A stretch of DNA of 64,000 nt from Edaphobacter sp. (GCF_028283685.1 NZ_JAPWKF010000007.1:558001-622000), one strand, 5' to 3'. Shown: positions 17,814 to 27,879, counted from the first letter of the stretch. Program-made: numbers and translations. The notes: generated by a model from the letters alone, not told the origin.

Positions 17814-20800
17814 CTACTGCACGGTCAGTGTCAGACTGGTCGTACTCTGGAGGCTTGTTATCGCATCTGTAGCTGTGACAAGCATGGTGTAGGTTTTGGC
17901 AGTGCTTTGGCTCGCTGAAGATGAACTGTTGCTGCTGCAACCACTCAAGCTCATCGCTGCTCCCAAAGATAGCAATACCAGGGCTAGCATCGCCGATAGA
18001 CGCTGCCTGTGTTGCAGGCGCTTACGAGCGGATTTGGTACTTATCGGCAGTAACAACAATCCCAATACCACCGGAGCGATAGGACTTCCGGGAAAATAGC
18101 TTTCATTGCGGGCCGTCTGGCTTTTGTTGGTCTGAATCGTCAAGGTGACCAATGTCGCCGCACTACCGGCTGGAAGTGTTGCCGGAGAGAAAGTCGCAGT
18201 CGCTCCCGTAGGAATACCAGTTACATTGAAATTCACCGCATTCGGAAAAGTTGTCCCGACTCCTGGGGCCAGCGAGAGGGTATAGGTTGCTGTCCCGCCT
18301 GAAGTCGTAGTCGCGCTGCTGGAACTAGACCCGGCAGAAAGCTTAAGGGTTTGTGCCGCTACGTTGAAACTTGTAGTCGCCGTTGATGACGCGTAGTTTC
18401 CGCTGGCTGCCTGGCTGGCGCTCAGCACAACCGTGCCCGCTCCAGTCAGTGTGACCGTCGTCCCGGAGATGTTTGCAGGGCCACTGACAACAGCGTAAGT
18501 AATGGCTCCAGTTGAGGCTGATGTTGCGCTTATCATGAAAGGCGCGTTGCCATATGTCTGTGCAGTAATGGTCGCAAAGGTTAGCGTAGGCACCATTGGC
18601 ATAACGATGAAGCTGGTCGTCCCGATCGACGCGGCATAGTTTCCGTTGGCTGCCTGGCTGGCGCTCAGCACAACCGTGCCCGCTCCAGTCAGTGTGACCG
18701 TCGTTCCGGAGATGTTTGCAGGGCCACTGACAACAGTGTACGTAATGGCTCCAGCTGAGGCTGATGTTGCGCTTATCGTGAAAGGCGCATTGCCATATGT
18801 CTGTGCAGTGATGGTCGCAAAACTCAGTATCGGCAACTCAAGTGCAGTACCACTCAAAGCGATGCTGTGGGTTGCATAGTCTGGGGCTGCTGCATTCAGA
18901 TTGGTGTCCGTCAGCACCAGCGATCCAGTGATGTTGCCTCCCCCAGTTGGTGCAAAGCTGATGGAAAGCTGGCAGGAGTCGCCTGCTGCCAGTGTTCCCA
19001 CGCTTGAGGAACCTGACCCCACTAGAGGGCATGCAGTCGTTCCCGTACTGTTTAAACTAAAGTTCGTAGAGATGCTGGGGTTGTTTCCAGAAGCCGGTAT
19101 TGGAAAACTCAATGCAGTGTTGCCGGTGTTCTGAACCGCAACGGTCTGTACACTGCTTGTCGAGCCCGAAGTCGTTGTTGCAAAGGTCAAACTCGGGGGA
19201 TCTGCAAGATTCACTTCCCATACACTGTTGCTCTGGGCGCCAGATGCAAAGATGTTGTCGCTCCCATCGACGACCATACCCAGAACGCCGGTGAGGTTGC
19301 TCGCGACCGTGGTCTGCGAGTAAGTGCCCGCCGAAAGCGCAGCTTTGATCGCCCGCCCTCCGAAGGTCTCTGCAATGTAGACGTTGCCGTTCCCATCGAC
19401 AGCTATCCCGTGGGGCCCGTTTAAGCCACTGGCAATCGTGCTTTCGGTATAACTGCCATTGGATAGGGTCTGCTTTAGAACCTGACTCGAGCCATCACTC
19501 ACATACACATTGCCTTTCTCGTCCACTGCGATCCCGAACGGATAGACAGATCCCGAGATCAGGCTCTGGACATAGGTGCCATCAGTCAATGTTTCTTTCA
19601 ACAGTTTGTAAGCGAGGCTTCCGATATACACATTGCCGCTACCGTCGACTGCCACGGACTCTACATTGCCGAGATTGCTGAAAACAGCACTTTGCGCGTA
19701 GCCTCCTCCGCTCAGGGGCGTCTCTTTCAACACCTTCGTAGCATCTTGGTCAGCAATATAGATATTCCCGGCTCCATCCACCGCCACTCCAACTGGATAC
19801 GCCAGGCCCGTGGCTACAACGCTCTGCATGTAGCCGCTTCCCGTCCAGACCTCCTTGACCACCGCGTTTTGCGGGCTATTGGCACTCACAGCTTCGGCAA
19901 TATAAAAATTCCCGGCGGCATCTTGAGCAATGGCATAGGGGCTCGTCACATTGCTGAGGGATAGGGTACTTAGGTTGCCAGTCGGAAAGTTGATCTGGGG
20001 TCCTGATCCAGTGCCGTGAGCATAACCGGTAGCAATCACACTTCCTGAAGTCGACCGAAGCACTGCCGCACCATAACGGGGGCCAGTGAACTTCGGATTT
20101 AGAAGCACATCAACCGTGCAACTCACGCCGGTGGTATATGGAAAGCTTGTCCCAAGAGTCGTGCAGGTTCCAGTGCCAGCATCTGTAAAATCGAGACCTT
20201 CTACCCCCTGAGCCAGCACCGACGGCTTGGCAATAGTACCTGCTGAGTCGAAGGTAAAGATTAAGGATACGGGCGAGCTTGCACTGCCAACACTTACGGA
20301 ACCAAAGTCTCCGGATGACGGAGTTACTTTTGCAAGGCTGGCGTAATTTGCCATAAGAATATCGCCCTTGCCATCCACCGCAATATAGATGGGAACAACA
20401 TTAAGATAGGAAGTTCGCCCCACCAGACTCTGGGTATAGCTACTACCCGATGGTGTCTCTTTCAGAATCTGACTCGCTTGTTGATTCTCCGTGGTACCGT
20501 AGACGCCAATATAAACATTCTCGTTGCCATCCACAGTAACGCTGCTTATATAGCTCAGACCGCCGACAACCGTACTTTGGACGTAGCTTCCATTGGTCAG
20601 CGTCTCTTTAAAGACCTGGTTGCTGCCTCGGTCACCGATATAAACATTGCCGCTTTCGTCCACGGCTACAGCACTTGGAAGCGAAAGACCGCTCCCGATC
20701 GTGCTTTCAACATAGCTACTACCTGACGGTGTTTCCTTTAGCACTCGGTTGCCGTTCGGATCTGCAACAAAAACATTTCCGCCCACGTCCACAGCAACGC

Positions 20801-21299
20801 TCCATGCTGCCCCAACAGTACTACTGACCGTGCTCTGGGAGTAGTTCTTGCCTGATAACGTTTCTTTCAGTAGCCGACCATTGCTCGAGTCGGCGATGTA
20901 TAGGTTGCCGCTAACATCTACCGCAACACCCAGCGGGGATTGCAGGCCAGTGCCGATCGTGCTTTGTATATAGCTCCCGTTAGACGGGGTTTCCTTCAGT
21001 ACGCGATTGTTCGCTGAATCGGCGATGTACAAATTCCCGCTGGCATCCACCGCAACCTGACGAGGGTTGTTCAGGCCAGTGATTGGCAATGTAACTTGGG
21101 ATCCGCTAAAGTGCGCACTCTGCGCACTGCCGCAGGGGACCATTGTTCCCGCAAAGATACCGCAAAGTATCGCCACCCTCGCGGCCTTCCTCTTGGTGCG
21201 AGTTGGTCGGCCAGATCGAACTACACGAGAGCACACGGCAGAAAGATTTTTCAAACGAATCTCCAAAACAGAAATTGGAACGAAGAAGCAAGAGAACAA
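17814..21299 (-). CDS. Large secreted NHL-repeat / MBG-repeat protein
   Basis: After a hydrophobic signal segment (VAILCGIFAGTMVPCGSAQS) come two blocks of NHL-type propeller repeats of the form VAVDxxGNxYIADxxNxRVLKET (roughly residues 75-325 and 450-700). A choice-of-anchor-D/ASPM-like beta domain follows (VQTVAVQNTGNTALSFPIPASGNNPSIS), then two near-identical 81-residue MBG-like repeats, and a C-terminal cassette APVVLGLLLLPI - RLSAMLALVLLSLGAAMSLSGCSS - LVTATDAITSLQSTTSLTLTVQ that I know from many acidobacterial surface proteins. The role is unknown (adhesion or matrix protein likely). The start is uncertain: the frame opens at TTG 21299 and GTG 21236 is an alternative; neither has a clear ribosome site. 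Confidence 0.8.
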   Translation of the reverse strand: MFSCFFVPISVLEIRLKNLSAVCSRVVRSGRPTRTKRKAARVAILCGIFAGTMVPCGSAQSAHFSGSQVTLPITGLNNPRQVAVDASGNLYIADSANNRVLKETPSNGSYIQSTIGTGLQSPLGVAVDVSGNLYIADSSNGRLLKETLSGKNYSQSTVSSTVGAAWSVAVDVGGNVFVADPNGNRVLKETPSGSSYVESTIGSGLSLPSAVAVDESGNVYIGDRGSNQVFKETLTNGSYVQSTVVGGLSYISSVTVDGNENVYIGVYGTTENQQASQILKETPSGSSYTQSLVGRTSYLNVVPIYIAVDGKGDILMANYASLAKVTPSSGDFGSVSVGSASSPVSLIFTFDSAGTIAKPSVLAQGVEGLDFTDAGTGTCTTLGTSFPYTTGVSCTVDVLLNPKFTGPRYGAAVLRSTSGSVIATGYAHGTGSGPQINFPTGNLSTLSLSNVTSPYAIAQDAAGNFYIAEAVSANSPQNAVVKEVWTGSGYMQSVVATGLAYPVGVAVDGAGNIYIADQDATKVLKETPLSGGGYAQSAVFSNLGNVESVAVDGSGNVYIGSLAYKLLKETLTDGTYVQSLISGSVYPFGIAVDEKGNVYVSDGSSQVLKQTLSNGSYTESTIASGLNGPHGIAVDGNGNVYIAETFGGRAIKAALSAGTYSQTTVASNLTGVLGMVVDGSDNIFASGAQSNSVWEVNLADPPSLTFATTTSGSTSSVQTVAVQNTGNTALSFPIPASGNNPSISTNFSLNSTGTTACPLVGSGSSSVGTLAAGDSCQLSISFAPTGGGNITGSLVLTDTNLNAAAPDYATHSIALSGTALELPILSFATITAQTYGNAPFTISATSASAGAITYTVVSGPANISGTTVTLTGAGTVVLSASQAANGNYAASIGTTSFIVMPMVPTLTFATITAQTYGNAPFMISATSASTGAITYAVVSGPANISGTTVTLTGAGTVVLSASQAASGNYASSTATTSFNVAAQTLKLSAGSSSSSATTTSGGTATYTLSLAPGVGTTFPNAVNFNVTGIPTGATATFSPATLPAGSAATLVTLTIQTNKSQTARNESYFPGSPIAPVVLGLLLLPISTKSARKRLQHRQRLSAMLALVLLSLGAAMSLSGCSSNSSSSASQSTAKTYTMLVTATDAITSLQSTTSLTLTVQ
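18375..18833 (-). repeat. Two tandem 243-bp repeats encoding MBG-like domains
   Basis: Copies at about 18375-18590 and 18618-18833 are offset by 243 bp (81 codons) and are nearly identical at DNA level over about 200 bp. Each encodes FATITAQTYGNAPF...SGPANISGTTVTLTGAG...SQAANGNY. Such recent identity permits copy-number change by recombination. Confidence 0.85.
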
Positions 21300-21572
21300 T
21301 GGTCTGGATCAGTTAAGATCGTCAACGCTGGTCCGAAGTAAACGACGTTTACGTTCTTTCGGGAGAATACATTCCAAGATGAAGAAGTGCTATGCAAAAC
21401 ATGGGGGATGCCCTCGTCGTGGAGATTCCTATCTATTGACTGCTAGCTTTCGAACCGTGGCGGCTTTGAGCAGGCGCTGGCTCGCATCTATACAGGATCC
21501 GGGAACTGATGGGATCGGCAATAGAACTAATCTCGTAAAAAGAGCGCCGCACTACAGGCGTTCAGCTGCCTT

Positions 21573-22013
21573 CTGACTCGAATTGCGTCCTGGGGCTTAC
21601 CCTGCCTTCTCTTGAGTACCATTCCGGCCTCTCGTCTCCTTGCCCAGAACGCTCAACTAGCGGGAATTGTGCCCGATTCAGCGAAGGCGGCCATTCCGCA
21701 TGCGTCGGTCGACATTCAGAATGAGCAGACCCACTCAAATATCTCGATTACCTCCAATGACGCGGGCCTTTTCGCTGCCCCCGCTTTCACCAGGCTCCTA
21801 CCGCATCACGGTGACGGCTCCCGGCTTCCAGACTCAGGTCGTGGAACACGCAACCGTCGCGGTCGCCGGCAAGATCAATCTGAATCTATTTCTTCATGCA
21901 AGAGGAACTAGCGAATCCGGCACGGTAAATGCCATAAGCGTCCTAGAAGCCACAGCAGTTCAACGTTCCGTCGACACCCAGTATCCAAGCGTCGCAAATG
22001 AACGAATCTGATT
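21573..22013 (+). pseudogene. N-terminal remnant of an Oar-like TonB receptor
   Basis: A signal peptide (ASWGLPCLLLSTIPASRLLAQ) and the first strands of a CarboxypepD_reg domain (QLAGIVPDSAKAAIPHASVDIQN, SNDAGLFAAPAF) are in one frame. At about 21785 the reading continues one frame over with SPGSYRITVTAPGFQTQVVEHATVAVAGKINLNLFLHARG until a stop at about 22011. So there is one frameshift, and the plug and barrel are missing. No good start codon is seen. Confidence 0.7.
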
Positions 22014-22221
22014 CAGATAGCCGTACAGATCGAAGCTTCAGCAAATCGCGTGGATCATCGACAGGGCACCCGGTCTCAGCGATGAGCGATTGCGTCCATC
22101 ACCTTTGGATGTAACCCATAAAGAGATGTGCTCATCATGACGAGGACATCGTCTCATTGATACGAGTCTGAAGTAAGCCGAAACCGCGAAAGAGATGATC
22201 CTCTCCTGTCCCCTTCAGTAA

Positions 22222-23260
22222 TCACCAGATGCGAACGCGCTGACCAGCAGGTAGAAAGAGATGGTCCTGCGATGTCACACCGAAAGCTGCATACCATCCA
22301 TCCATATTGCGCACGACACCGTTGACCCGAAACTCCTGTGGGGTATGCGGATCAGAGGTCAGCTACGTGCGCAATTCATCCTCGCGAACTTTGCCCCGGC
22401 GGAGCTGTGCCCATCCAAGAAAGACGCGTTGATCCCCAGAAAAATCATCCACTGCAAGTGGGGCGTGATTCTTGAGCGAGAGATGGTAGGCATCCAGAGC
22501 GATATTCAGACCGCCAAGATCCGCAACTCTCCCGCACTGTCCAATGCACTGCCCTTGGTATCGAACCCATGCGTCAGTTCGTGCCCAATCACCGCTCCAA
22601 CCGCACCATAGTTGATTGCCGCATCTGCGGACGGGTCAAACACAGGCGGAAGTAGAAACCCTGCGGGGAAGATAACCTGGCGAAGCCATCCGGTGTGTAA
22701 GGCATCAGCGGATTGAGGCGTTTCCAGCCACTCCCTTCGGTCAACAGGAGCGCCCAGATGAGCCAGCATGTCGTGCCAATCCGATCGAGCACAGAGCAGA
22801 ACATTTCCAAGGAGGTCTTTCTCCTGGAAGTGTAAGGTTGAGTAGTCTCGCATGTTTGTCGGATACCCAATCTCAATGACGTAGGCATCCAGCTTGCGAA
22901 GCGCCTCCGTTCGCGTCCGCTCGTCGAGCCAATCGAGACGCACGATGCGTGCACGGAATGCCGCCTTAACATTTAGCGCGATCTCCTCGACTTGCGTTCG
23001 AGTTTCGGGGGAGAAGTAGGCTCCGGCATAAGCCTGTCCCACCGCAAACCGAAATGTGCCGAAGGATCCAAATCTATCCTCCGAGTCGTCTCCGGCTACT
23101 GCAATGACGGCGCGTTCCAGCGTTCAGGCTGCCGCTGTTGACCGCCGATAGCTCTTCCGTGAAATGCAAAGTGCGCGTCCACAAACGCTTTGGACAGATA
23201 GGGCGCTGCGTGATCCACAATCCTGACGGCCTCCCATGCCCGGATGGTGGAGAGAGGCGT
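22222..23260 (-). pseudogene. M13 (neprilysin/PepO-like) metallopeptidase, broken
   Basis: Reading the minus strand in shifting frames gives TIRAWEAVRIVDHAAPYLSK and AFVDAHFAFHGRAIGG, then (22506-23042) GQAYAGAYFSPETRTQVEEIA ... INYGAVGAVIGHELTHGFDTKG with the HExxH zinc site, then after a frameshift ADLGGLNIALDAYHLSLKN ... FLGWAQLRRGKVREDELRT, an in-frame TAG, and VNGVVRNMDGWYAAFGV ... LPAGQRVRIW at the natural end. Two or more frameshifts, one nonsense codon and loss of the N-terminal half make it a pseudogene. The intact C-terminus shows that decay was by small mutations. Confidence 0.85.
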
Positions 23261-23367
23261 GTGCGCATAGCACCGGCAACTGCAGCATATGGGTGGACCA
23301 CCATGCTCCGCATGAAGCGTTCTGCCACAGACTGATGGGAAACTGACTTCTCAGTTCAGTATTGACC

Positions 23368-23784
23368 CTATATGGATTGAGTATTCCGGTCGAACTCGGT
23401 ACGCGCAGCTTCGACGCGTTCCCGAGTCGAAATGGCCCACTTGGCAAGAGCAGTGACCGGACCAAGAGCATCCCGCCCCAGTTCCGTCAGTTCGTAATCC
23501 ACTCGCGGAGGTATGGTCGGTGTCACCTTACGCGTGAGATATCCGTCTCGTTCCAACCCACGCAGCGTCGTCGTCAAAACTTTCTGTGAGATCGAACCAA
23601 GGCTGCGTTTGATCTCACTGAAGCGCATCTTGCCGCGCGACAACATAGCGATAACCAGAATCGACCATTTGTCGCCAATCCGAGCAAGCACATCGCTGAC
23701 CGACTGGCACACTTCAGGAGGCAGATCGCTGATGCTGCTGAAACATCTCTGTGGAGTGGGAACCTTGAAGTGACTCGGTTTCAT
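23368..23784 (-). CDS. HxlR-family transcriptional regulator
   Basis: A 138-residue MarR-like winged-helix protein with the HxlR core: VCQSVSDVLARIGDKWSILVIAMLSRGKMRFSEIKRSLGSISQKVLTTTLRGLERDGYLTRKV and VDYELTELGRDALGPV. The Cys before the core (SDLPPEVCQS) is common in the family and sometimes redox-active. Start 23784 has AAGG about 8 nt upstream; the longer frame to 23820 has none. It is divergent from the alpha/beta hydrolase, which is its likely target. Confidence 0.9.
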   Translation of the reverse strand: MKPSHFKVPTPQRCFSSISDLPPEVCQSVSDVLARIGDKWSILVIAMLSRGKMRFSEIKRSLGSISQKVLTTTLRGLERDGYLTRKVTPTIPPRVDYELTELGRDALGPVTALAKWAISTRERVEAARTEFDRNTQSI

Positions 23785-23833
23785 AAAAGTGCCTTCTTGT
23801 GCGCGTTGTTTCTTCTCCATAGTATCGCGGTAT

Positions 23834-23850
23834 CACTTGGAAACCAGGTG
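23834..23850. promoter_or_regulatory. Candidate HxlR operator
   Basis: CACTTGG-aaa-CCAGGTG is an inverted repeat with one mismatch per arm pair, located between the divergent HxlR and alpha/beta hydrolase genes. Its position and symmetry fit a dimeric winged-helix repressor; binding is inferred. Confidence 0.45.
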
Positions 23851-23957
23851 TGTAAGGGATACGAGCAACAACATGAAGGAAACTGCACTGGAATATCGAA
23901 CGCCTATGCCGTCAGCGAATCGCCAAGAGATGCTTGCCCACGCGATGGAGGTTACTC

Positions 23958-24939
23958 ATGCCTAGCGCAACTCGAATCATCCTTGGCCTCGTCGTCGTTG
24001 TGATTCTGCTGTTTGTGGTCGCGATCGCCAGCCTCTGGAAGCCTGATGTGACGGTCGATTCCCTAAAGCTGCGCTGGGCTCAAGCTCCTTCACAGTTTGT
24101 GGCCCTCGATGGAATGCAGATTCATGTGCGAGATGAAGGGAGGCGTGACGATCCCACACCGATCGTCTTGCTGCATGGAACTGGTTCAAGCCTTCAGACC
24201 TGGAACGACTGGGCAAATCTGTTGAAGGCTACGCATCGCGTCATCCGTTTCGACCGGCCTGGGTTCGGGCTTACCGGACCGAACCCTAGCGGAGATTACA
24301 GCATGGATTACTATTCCGGCTTTCTGGAGCGCCTGCTCGACCAGCTCAACGTGAACGGCCCGGTGATCCTTGTTGGCAACTCATCTGGCGGATACATGGC
24401 ATGGCGCTTTGCGGTCGCGCATCCTCATCGAGTCGCGCGGCTAGTCCTGATCTCTCCCGCGGGCTATCCGCGCTCCGTACCTCTGCCTCAGGGACTGCAG
24501 ATGGCAATGAACCCGAGGATGGATTTTATTACCCACCATATTCTGCCGAAGTCCCAAGTGCGAAAGGGAGCGGAAGAGTCCTATGGCGATCCGTCCAGGC
24601 TCACAGATGACACGGTCGATCGCTACTACGACCTCACACGTCGCAAGGGCAATCGAACAGCGCTTGGGCAGACGCTTCGCGCAGCCATCGGACATGAAGA
24701 CCCCATCTTCTATCGATCAGGTGAAGGTGCCGACTCTTATCCTTTGGGGTACGAAAGACAAGATCATCCCTGCGACCCCGGATGCGGAGCAATTCCATCA
24801 GCGCATCGCGGGCAGCAAGCTCGTCATGCTGCCGGAGGATGGTCACGTCGCGCAGGAAGAAGATCCCAACGGTACACTCGCCGTCTTCAGGCAGTGGTTG
24901 ACAAGTGCAGAAAATCAGAAGGTACAGTCCACAAAGTAG
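23958..24939 (+). pseudogene. Membrane-anchored alpha/beta hydrolase split by a frameshift
   Basis: The first frame encodes an N-terminal membrane anchor (ATRIILGLVVVVILLFVVAIASLW), then VALDGMQIHVRDEGR, PIVLLHGTGSSLQTW and the nucleophile elbow GNSSGG. At about 24707-24712 the sequence must move one frame to continue with SIDQVKVPTLILWGTKDKIIP (acid Asp) and LPEDGHVAQEEDP (His), ending at 24939. All triad residues survive, so the break is young or a sequencing error. ATG 23958 is preceded by GGAGG at 6-7 nt. The uncorrected first frame runs on to 25202 with no homology-like sequence. Confidence 0.8.
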
Positions 24940-25128
24940 ATCATGATTTCTCGGATGAGTCATGCCAAGCGCTTATCGTGAAAGTCATCTGGCTCGTCAG
25001 ATCACTACCGACAAGCCAACGGTTGAAGACTCACGTGGTGGCGGACGTTCTATCGGTAGTCGCGTGTCCCTGCCCTGCTTCAAACACCCCCTACGATCTG
25101 CTCCACACCGAGCACCCTGCACCTCGCC

Positions 25129-26175
25129 TCACTTCGGTGGCAAGAGCGCTGCCGGGACAACCGCGATATGAGGACGTCCAAACGCCTTCGCCAAATTGTT
25201 GAGGCGTGCCAACTGAAACGACTGGCTTACCGAGGCCCCCAGGGCTAACGCGTCAAAGGCGTGGAACGCACCTGGCACCACGAGAAGCTCCACCGGCACG
25301 CCCACCTGAATCAGGCGTTGCGCAAAAGCGATATCCTCTTCGACGAAGAGATCCAACGCACCAACACCAATCCACGTGGGTGGAAGTAATCCCAATTCAG
25401 GCAAACGAAAAGGCACAGCGCCGACAGGGACATCCTGCCCCACTTCGGTCCCCAGAAATGCACGCCAGCCCAAACGATTGTTTGCCGCGGTCCATACGGT
25501 GGCACCAATGTGAGATGGAACCGGTTGTGATCCGGTTCTATCGTCAAGCATTGGATAGGTCAGACACAAAAACACCACCGGGACTTCACCCAAACGGGCG
25601 GCCTTCTCAGCCAGCAACGTGGCATGACCACCGCCCGCGCTCTCACCCATGATTGCAATGCGACTAACATCCACCCCAAGCCCGTCGCCCTTGGCATGCA
25701 GCCACTTCAGCGCGGAGTAATTGTCGGAGACGGACTCGCGGTAGGTCGACTCGGGTGCAAGGCGGTAGTCGACCGAAAGGATGACGCAATCAAGCGCATC
25801 GGCATACGCTCGCAGATAGGGGACGAAGTCATCGGGTTTGCCGAGAATAAATCCTCCACCGTGTGTGTGGAGAATTGCAGGCTTCGCTCCTCCGGGCGAG
25901 GAGTTGATCAAGAGGCAGCGCACCGGCGGCTGACCAGGCTCCCCCGGAACCCGGATCTCCTCAACCTTGATTTTTCTTTCGAGCGCTGGCGCTTCGGGGA
26001 AAGAGGCCGCCGGCACCGATCGCCACTTTAGCAGTGCAATCTCAAGCTCGCTGGAGGTCATCTCAGCAGTAGGCGTGGGCATGTCTTCAGCGATGTTCCC
26101 GACTGCCTCCGCAGCAGGCCTGAGCTCCGGATCTACAAGCTCAAAGAATCTCTTCATCGATGCTTCAGGAGCCAT
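25129..26175 (-). CDS. Alpha/beta hydrolase of the hormone-sensitive lipase family (esterase)
   Basis: A cytoplasmic esterase of about 348 residues. The oxyanion motif HTHGGGFILG, the nucleophile motif GESAGGG, the acid Asp in GALDLFVEED and His in PGAFHAFD give the HSL/GDSAG family pattern. AAAGG lies 7 nt before ATG 26175, so this start is preferred over GTG 26190. It is third in a leftward group TetR - 3-hydroxyacyl-CoA dehydrogenase - esterase, which suggests breakdown of an ester or lactone whose acid goes through beta-oxidation. The substrate is not known. Confidence 0.87.
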   Translation of the reverse strand: MAPEASMKRFFELVDPELRPAAEAVGNIAEDMPTPTAEMTSSELEIALLKWRSVPAASFPEAPALERKIKVEEIRVPGEPGQPPVRCLLINSSPGGAKPAILHTHGGGFILGKPDDFVPYLRAYADALDCVILSVDYRLAPESTYRESVSDNYSALKWLHAKGDGLGVDVSRIAIMGESAGGGHATLLAEKAARLGEVPVVFLCLTYPMLDDRTGSQPVPSHIGATVWTAANNRLGWRAFLGTEVGQDVPVGAVPFRLPELGLLPPTWIGVGALDLFVEEDIAFAQRLIQVGVPVELLVVPGAFHAFDALALGASVSQSFQLARLNNLAKAFGRPHIAVVPAALLPPK

Positions 26176-26312
26176 AAGAGTACCTTTCACTATGTCAGCT
26201 GTGTTTCATTTGGCATTCTCGATGTGCCGCGGACCGTGGCATTGGCCTGCGGAAATGAACCGGAGCTGCCAGCTCCGATTCATGATCCGTCCATCAGGCC
26301 CTCGGTGGGAGT

Positions 26313-27167
26313 TCAGGGATACGTGTAGAAGCCCTCGCCGCTGGAGAGGCCGAGCTTTCCCTTGTCGATGTAGTTCTGCTTAATCCAGTCCGCGATTAGT
26401 CGTCCCTTTTCGTCACTGTGGCCGAAGACGTTGTACGGGGTGTTCATCCCTACGATGTCCAACACCTGGAACGGGCCATAAGGCACTCCGTTCGAAATAC
26501 GCCAAACCTTGTCTACGTCCGCCGGCTCTGCGTAACCATCGACCACGAGCTCCAGTGCTGCCCTCAAAAAGGGTACGGACAGCGTGTTCATAATGTAGCC
26601 GGCCTTCTCTTTATGGATTGCAACCGGCACCATCCCGATCTTAGGCGCGAATGTCATACAGGTCTCGATGACGGAAGCGTCGGTCTCGGTCGTCCCCATG
26701 ACTTCGACCACGTTGTGCTTCCAGATGAGATTGGCGAAGTGAAGGGCAAGGAACTTGCCGGGACGGCCGGTGAAGTCTTTGATGGCGGACGGAAGTAGGG
26801 TCGAGGAGTTAGTTGCGAAGATAGTCTTCGCGGGTGCCACCTTGCTCAGTCTGGTGTAGAGGTCACGCTTAATCTCAAGCACCTCCGGAACCGCTTCGAT
26901 CACAAGATCGGCGTCGGCCACAGCTTTCGCTAAGTCGGTGAAGTAGGAGAGCCGATTCAGTGTATCTTCGGCCTTGCCGTCGGGAGCCTCAGGAAAATCG
27001 GCCTTATAGGACGTTACAAGGCCTGCCATGCGTTGCCGGGCCGCCTCGATTGCTTGTTCGTTGATATCGTACGCTGACACCTCAAAGCCGTTGTAGGCAG
27101 TTTGGAATGCAATCTGGGCGCCGAGCACACCGGTGCCCAGCACGGTAACTTTCTTAATTTCAGACAT
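26313..27167 (-). CDS. 3-hydroxyacyl-CoA dehydrogenase family protein
   Basis: NAD-dependent oxidation of 3-hydroxyacyl-CoA is the family reaction. The N-terminal Rossmann motif is VTVLGTGVLGAQIAF with the acidic end of beta-2 (AYDIN). Further motifs are LVIEAVPEVLEIKRDLYTRL, IFATNSSTLLPSAIKDFTGRPGKFLALHFANLIWKHNVVEVMG (catalytic His and Asn region) and the C-terminal helical domain DVDKVWRISNGVPYGPFQVLDIVGM. 284 residues fits a stand-alone HBD-type enzyme. The start overlaps the stop of the TetR gene by 8 bp, so the two are translationally linked. Confidence 0.87.
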   Translation of the reverse strand: MSEIKKVTVLGTGVLGAQIAFQTAYNGFEVSAYDINEQAIEAARQRMAGLVTSYKADFPEAPDGKAEDTLNRLSYFTDLAKAVADADLVIEAVPEVLEIKRDLYTRLSKVAPAKTIFATNSSTLLPSAIKDFTGRPGKFLALHFANLIWKHNVVEVMGTTETDASVIETCMTFAPKIGMVPVAIHKEKAGYIMNTLSVPFLRAALELVVDGYAEPADVDKVWRISNGVPYGPFQVLDIVGMNTPYNVFGHSDEKGRLIADWIKQNYIDKGKLGLSSGEGFYTYP

Positions 27168-27879
27168 GACGTTTCTTCTTCCTCTCTCTTGCTGGCTGTT
27201 GCTTCTTCAACGGGCTGGCTGCACCGGCAAGATAGCCGGCAATGATCTGAGCAACCTGACCTCGTACCTGCGCGAGAGGATCCGCGTAGGCGGTCTTGGC
27301 GAACATTTCCTGTCCCGAAAGTTCAGGTACCACACTGAGGCGGCTGATGGCGAGGTTCATCACCGCGAACACCGATCGGCCGGCAAGTGCGGCTGCAGCT
27401 GGATCGACAGTGCTGCCCTGCTCGCGAGCAGCGTCCATGAGTCGTTCCGTAATGGCTGATTCCAGGGTGCGTACAAGCGCGAGAGCTTCTTCTCGGTGCT
27501 CCTGCCTCGGCCCCCCGAAGAACAGCTCCCGCTGATACGCGGCCGCATTGCCGGGTGCCCCATAGGCGTGCTCGATTGTGGGTGCGATGAGCGCGTACGC
27601 TACGGCGACAGGATCAGCCGCTGTTGTGGCGGATGCTCGGTGCAAGCCTTCTGCAATGGTTCCGCGGAACACCCCGTTGTACACCATGAGAAGAAGCTCA
27701 CGTTTTGAAGCCGCATAAAGGAACAACGTACCCGCGCCGATGCCCGCCTGGGCCGCGATCTCCTGCGTGGTCACCGTGTCGTAGCCGTGCTCCGCAAAGA
27801 GCGAAGCAGCAACGGATAAGATGCGGTCGCGCTTCTGCGCCATGTTTCTGTCGCGCCGACCCTTTGGATGTCTAGGCAT
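27160..27879 (-). CDS. TetR-family regulator
   Basis: The N-terminal TetR helix-turn-helix is MAQKRDRILSVAASLFAEHGYDTVTTQEIAAQAGIGAGTLFLYAASKRELLLMVY, followed by a variable ligand domain. ATG 27879 (MPRHPKG) is chosen because the longer frame to 27912 would start inside the perfect palindrome upstream. It overlaps the 3-hydroxyacyl-CoA dehydrogenase gene by 8 bp and probably controls the whole leftward group. The ligand may be an acyl-CoA, inferred only from the neighbours. Confidence 0.88.
   Translation of the reverse strand: MPRHPKGRRDRNMAQKRDRILSVAASLFAEHGYDTVTTQEIAAQAGIGAGTLFLYAASKRELLLMVYNGVFRGTIAEGLHRASATTAADPVAVAYALIAPTIEHAYGAPGNAAAYQRELFFGGPRQEHREEALALVRTLESAITERLMDAAREQGSTVDPAAAALAGRSVFAVMNLAISRLSVVPELSGQEMFAKTAYADPLAQVRGQVAQIIAGYLAGAASPLKKQQPARERKKKRHV

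Noticed and set aside
24740..25202. C-terminal extension of the first alpha/beta hydrolase frame
   Set aside because: After the shift the sequence lacks fold-like pattern; the proper end is in the neighbouring frame at 24939.
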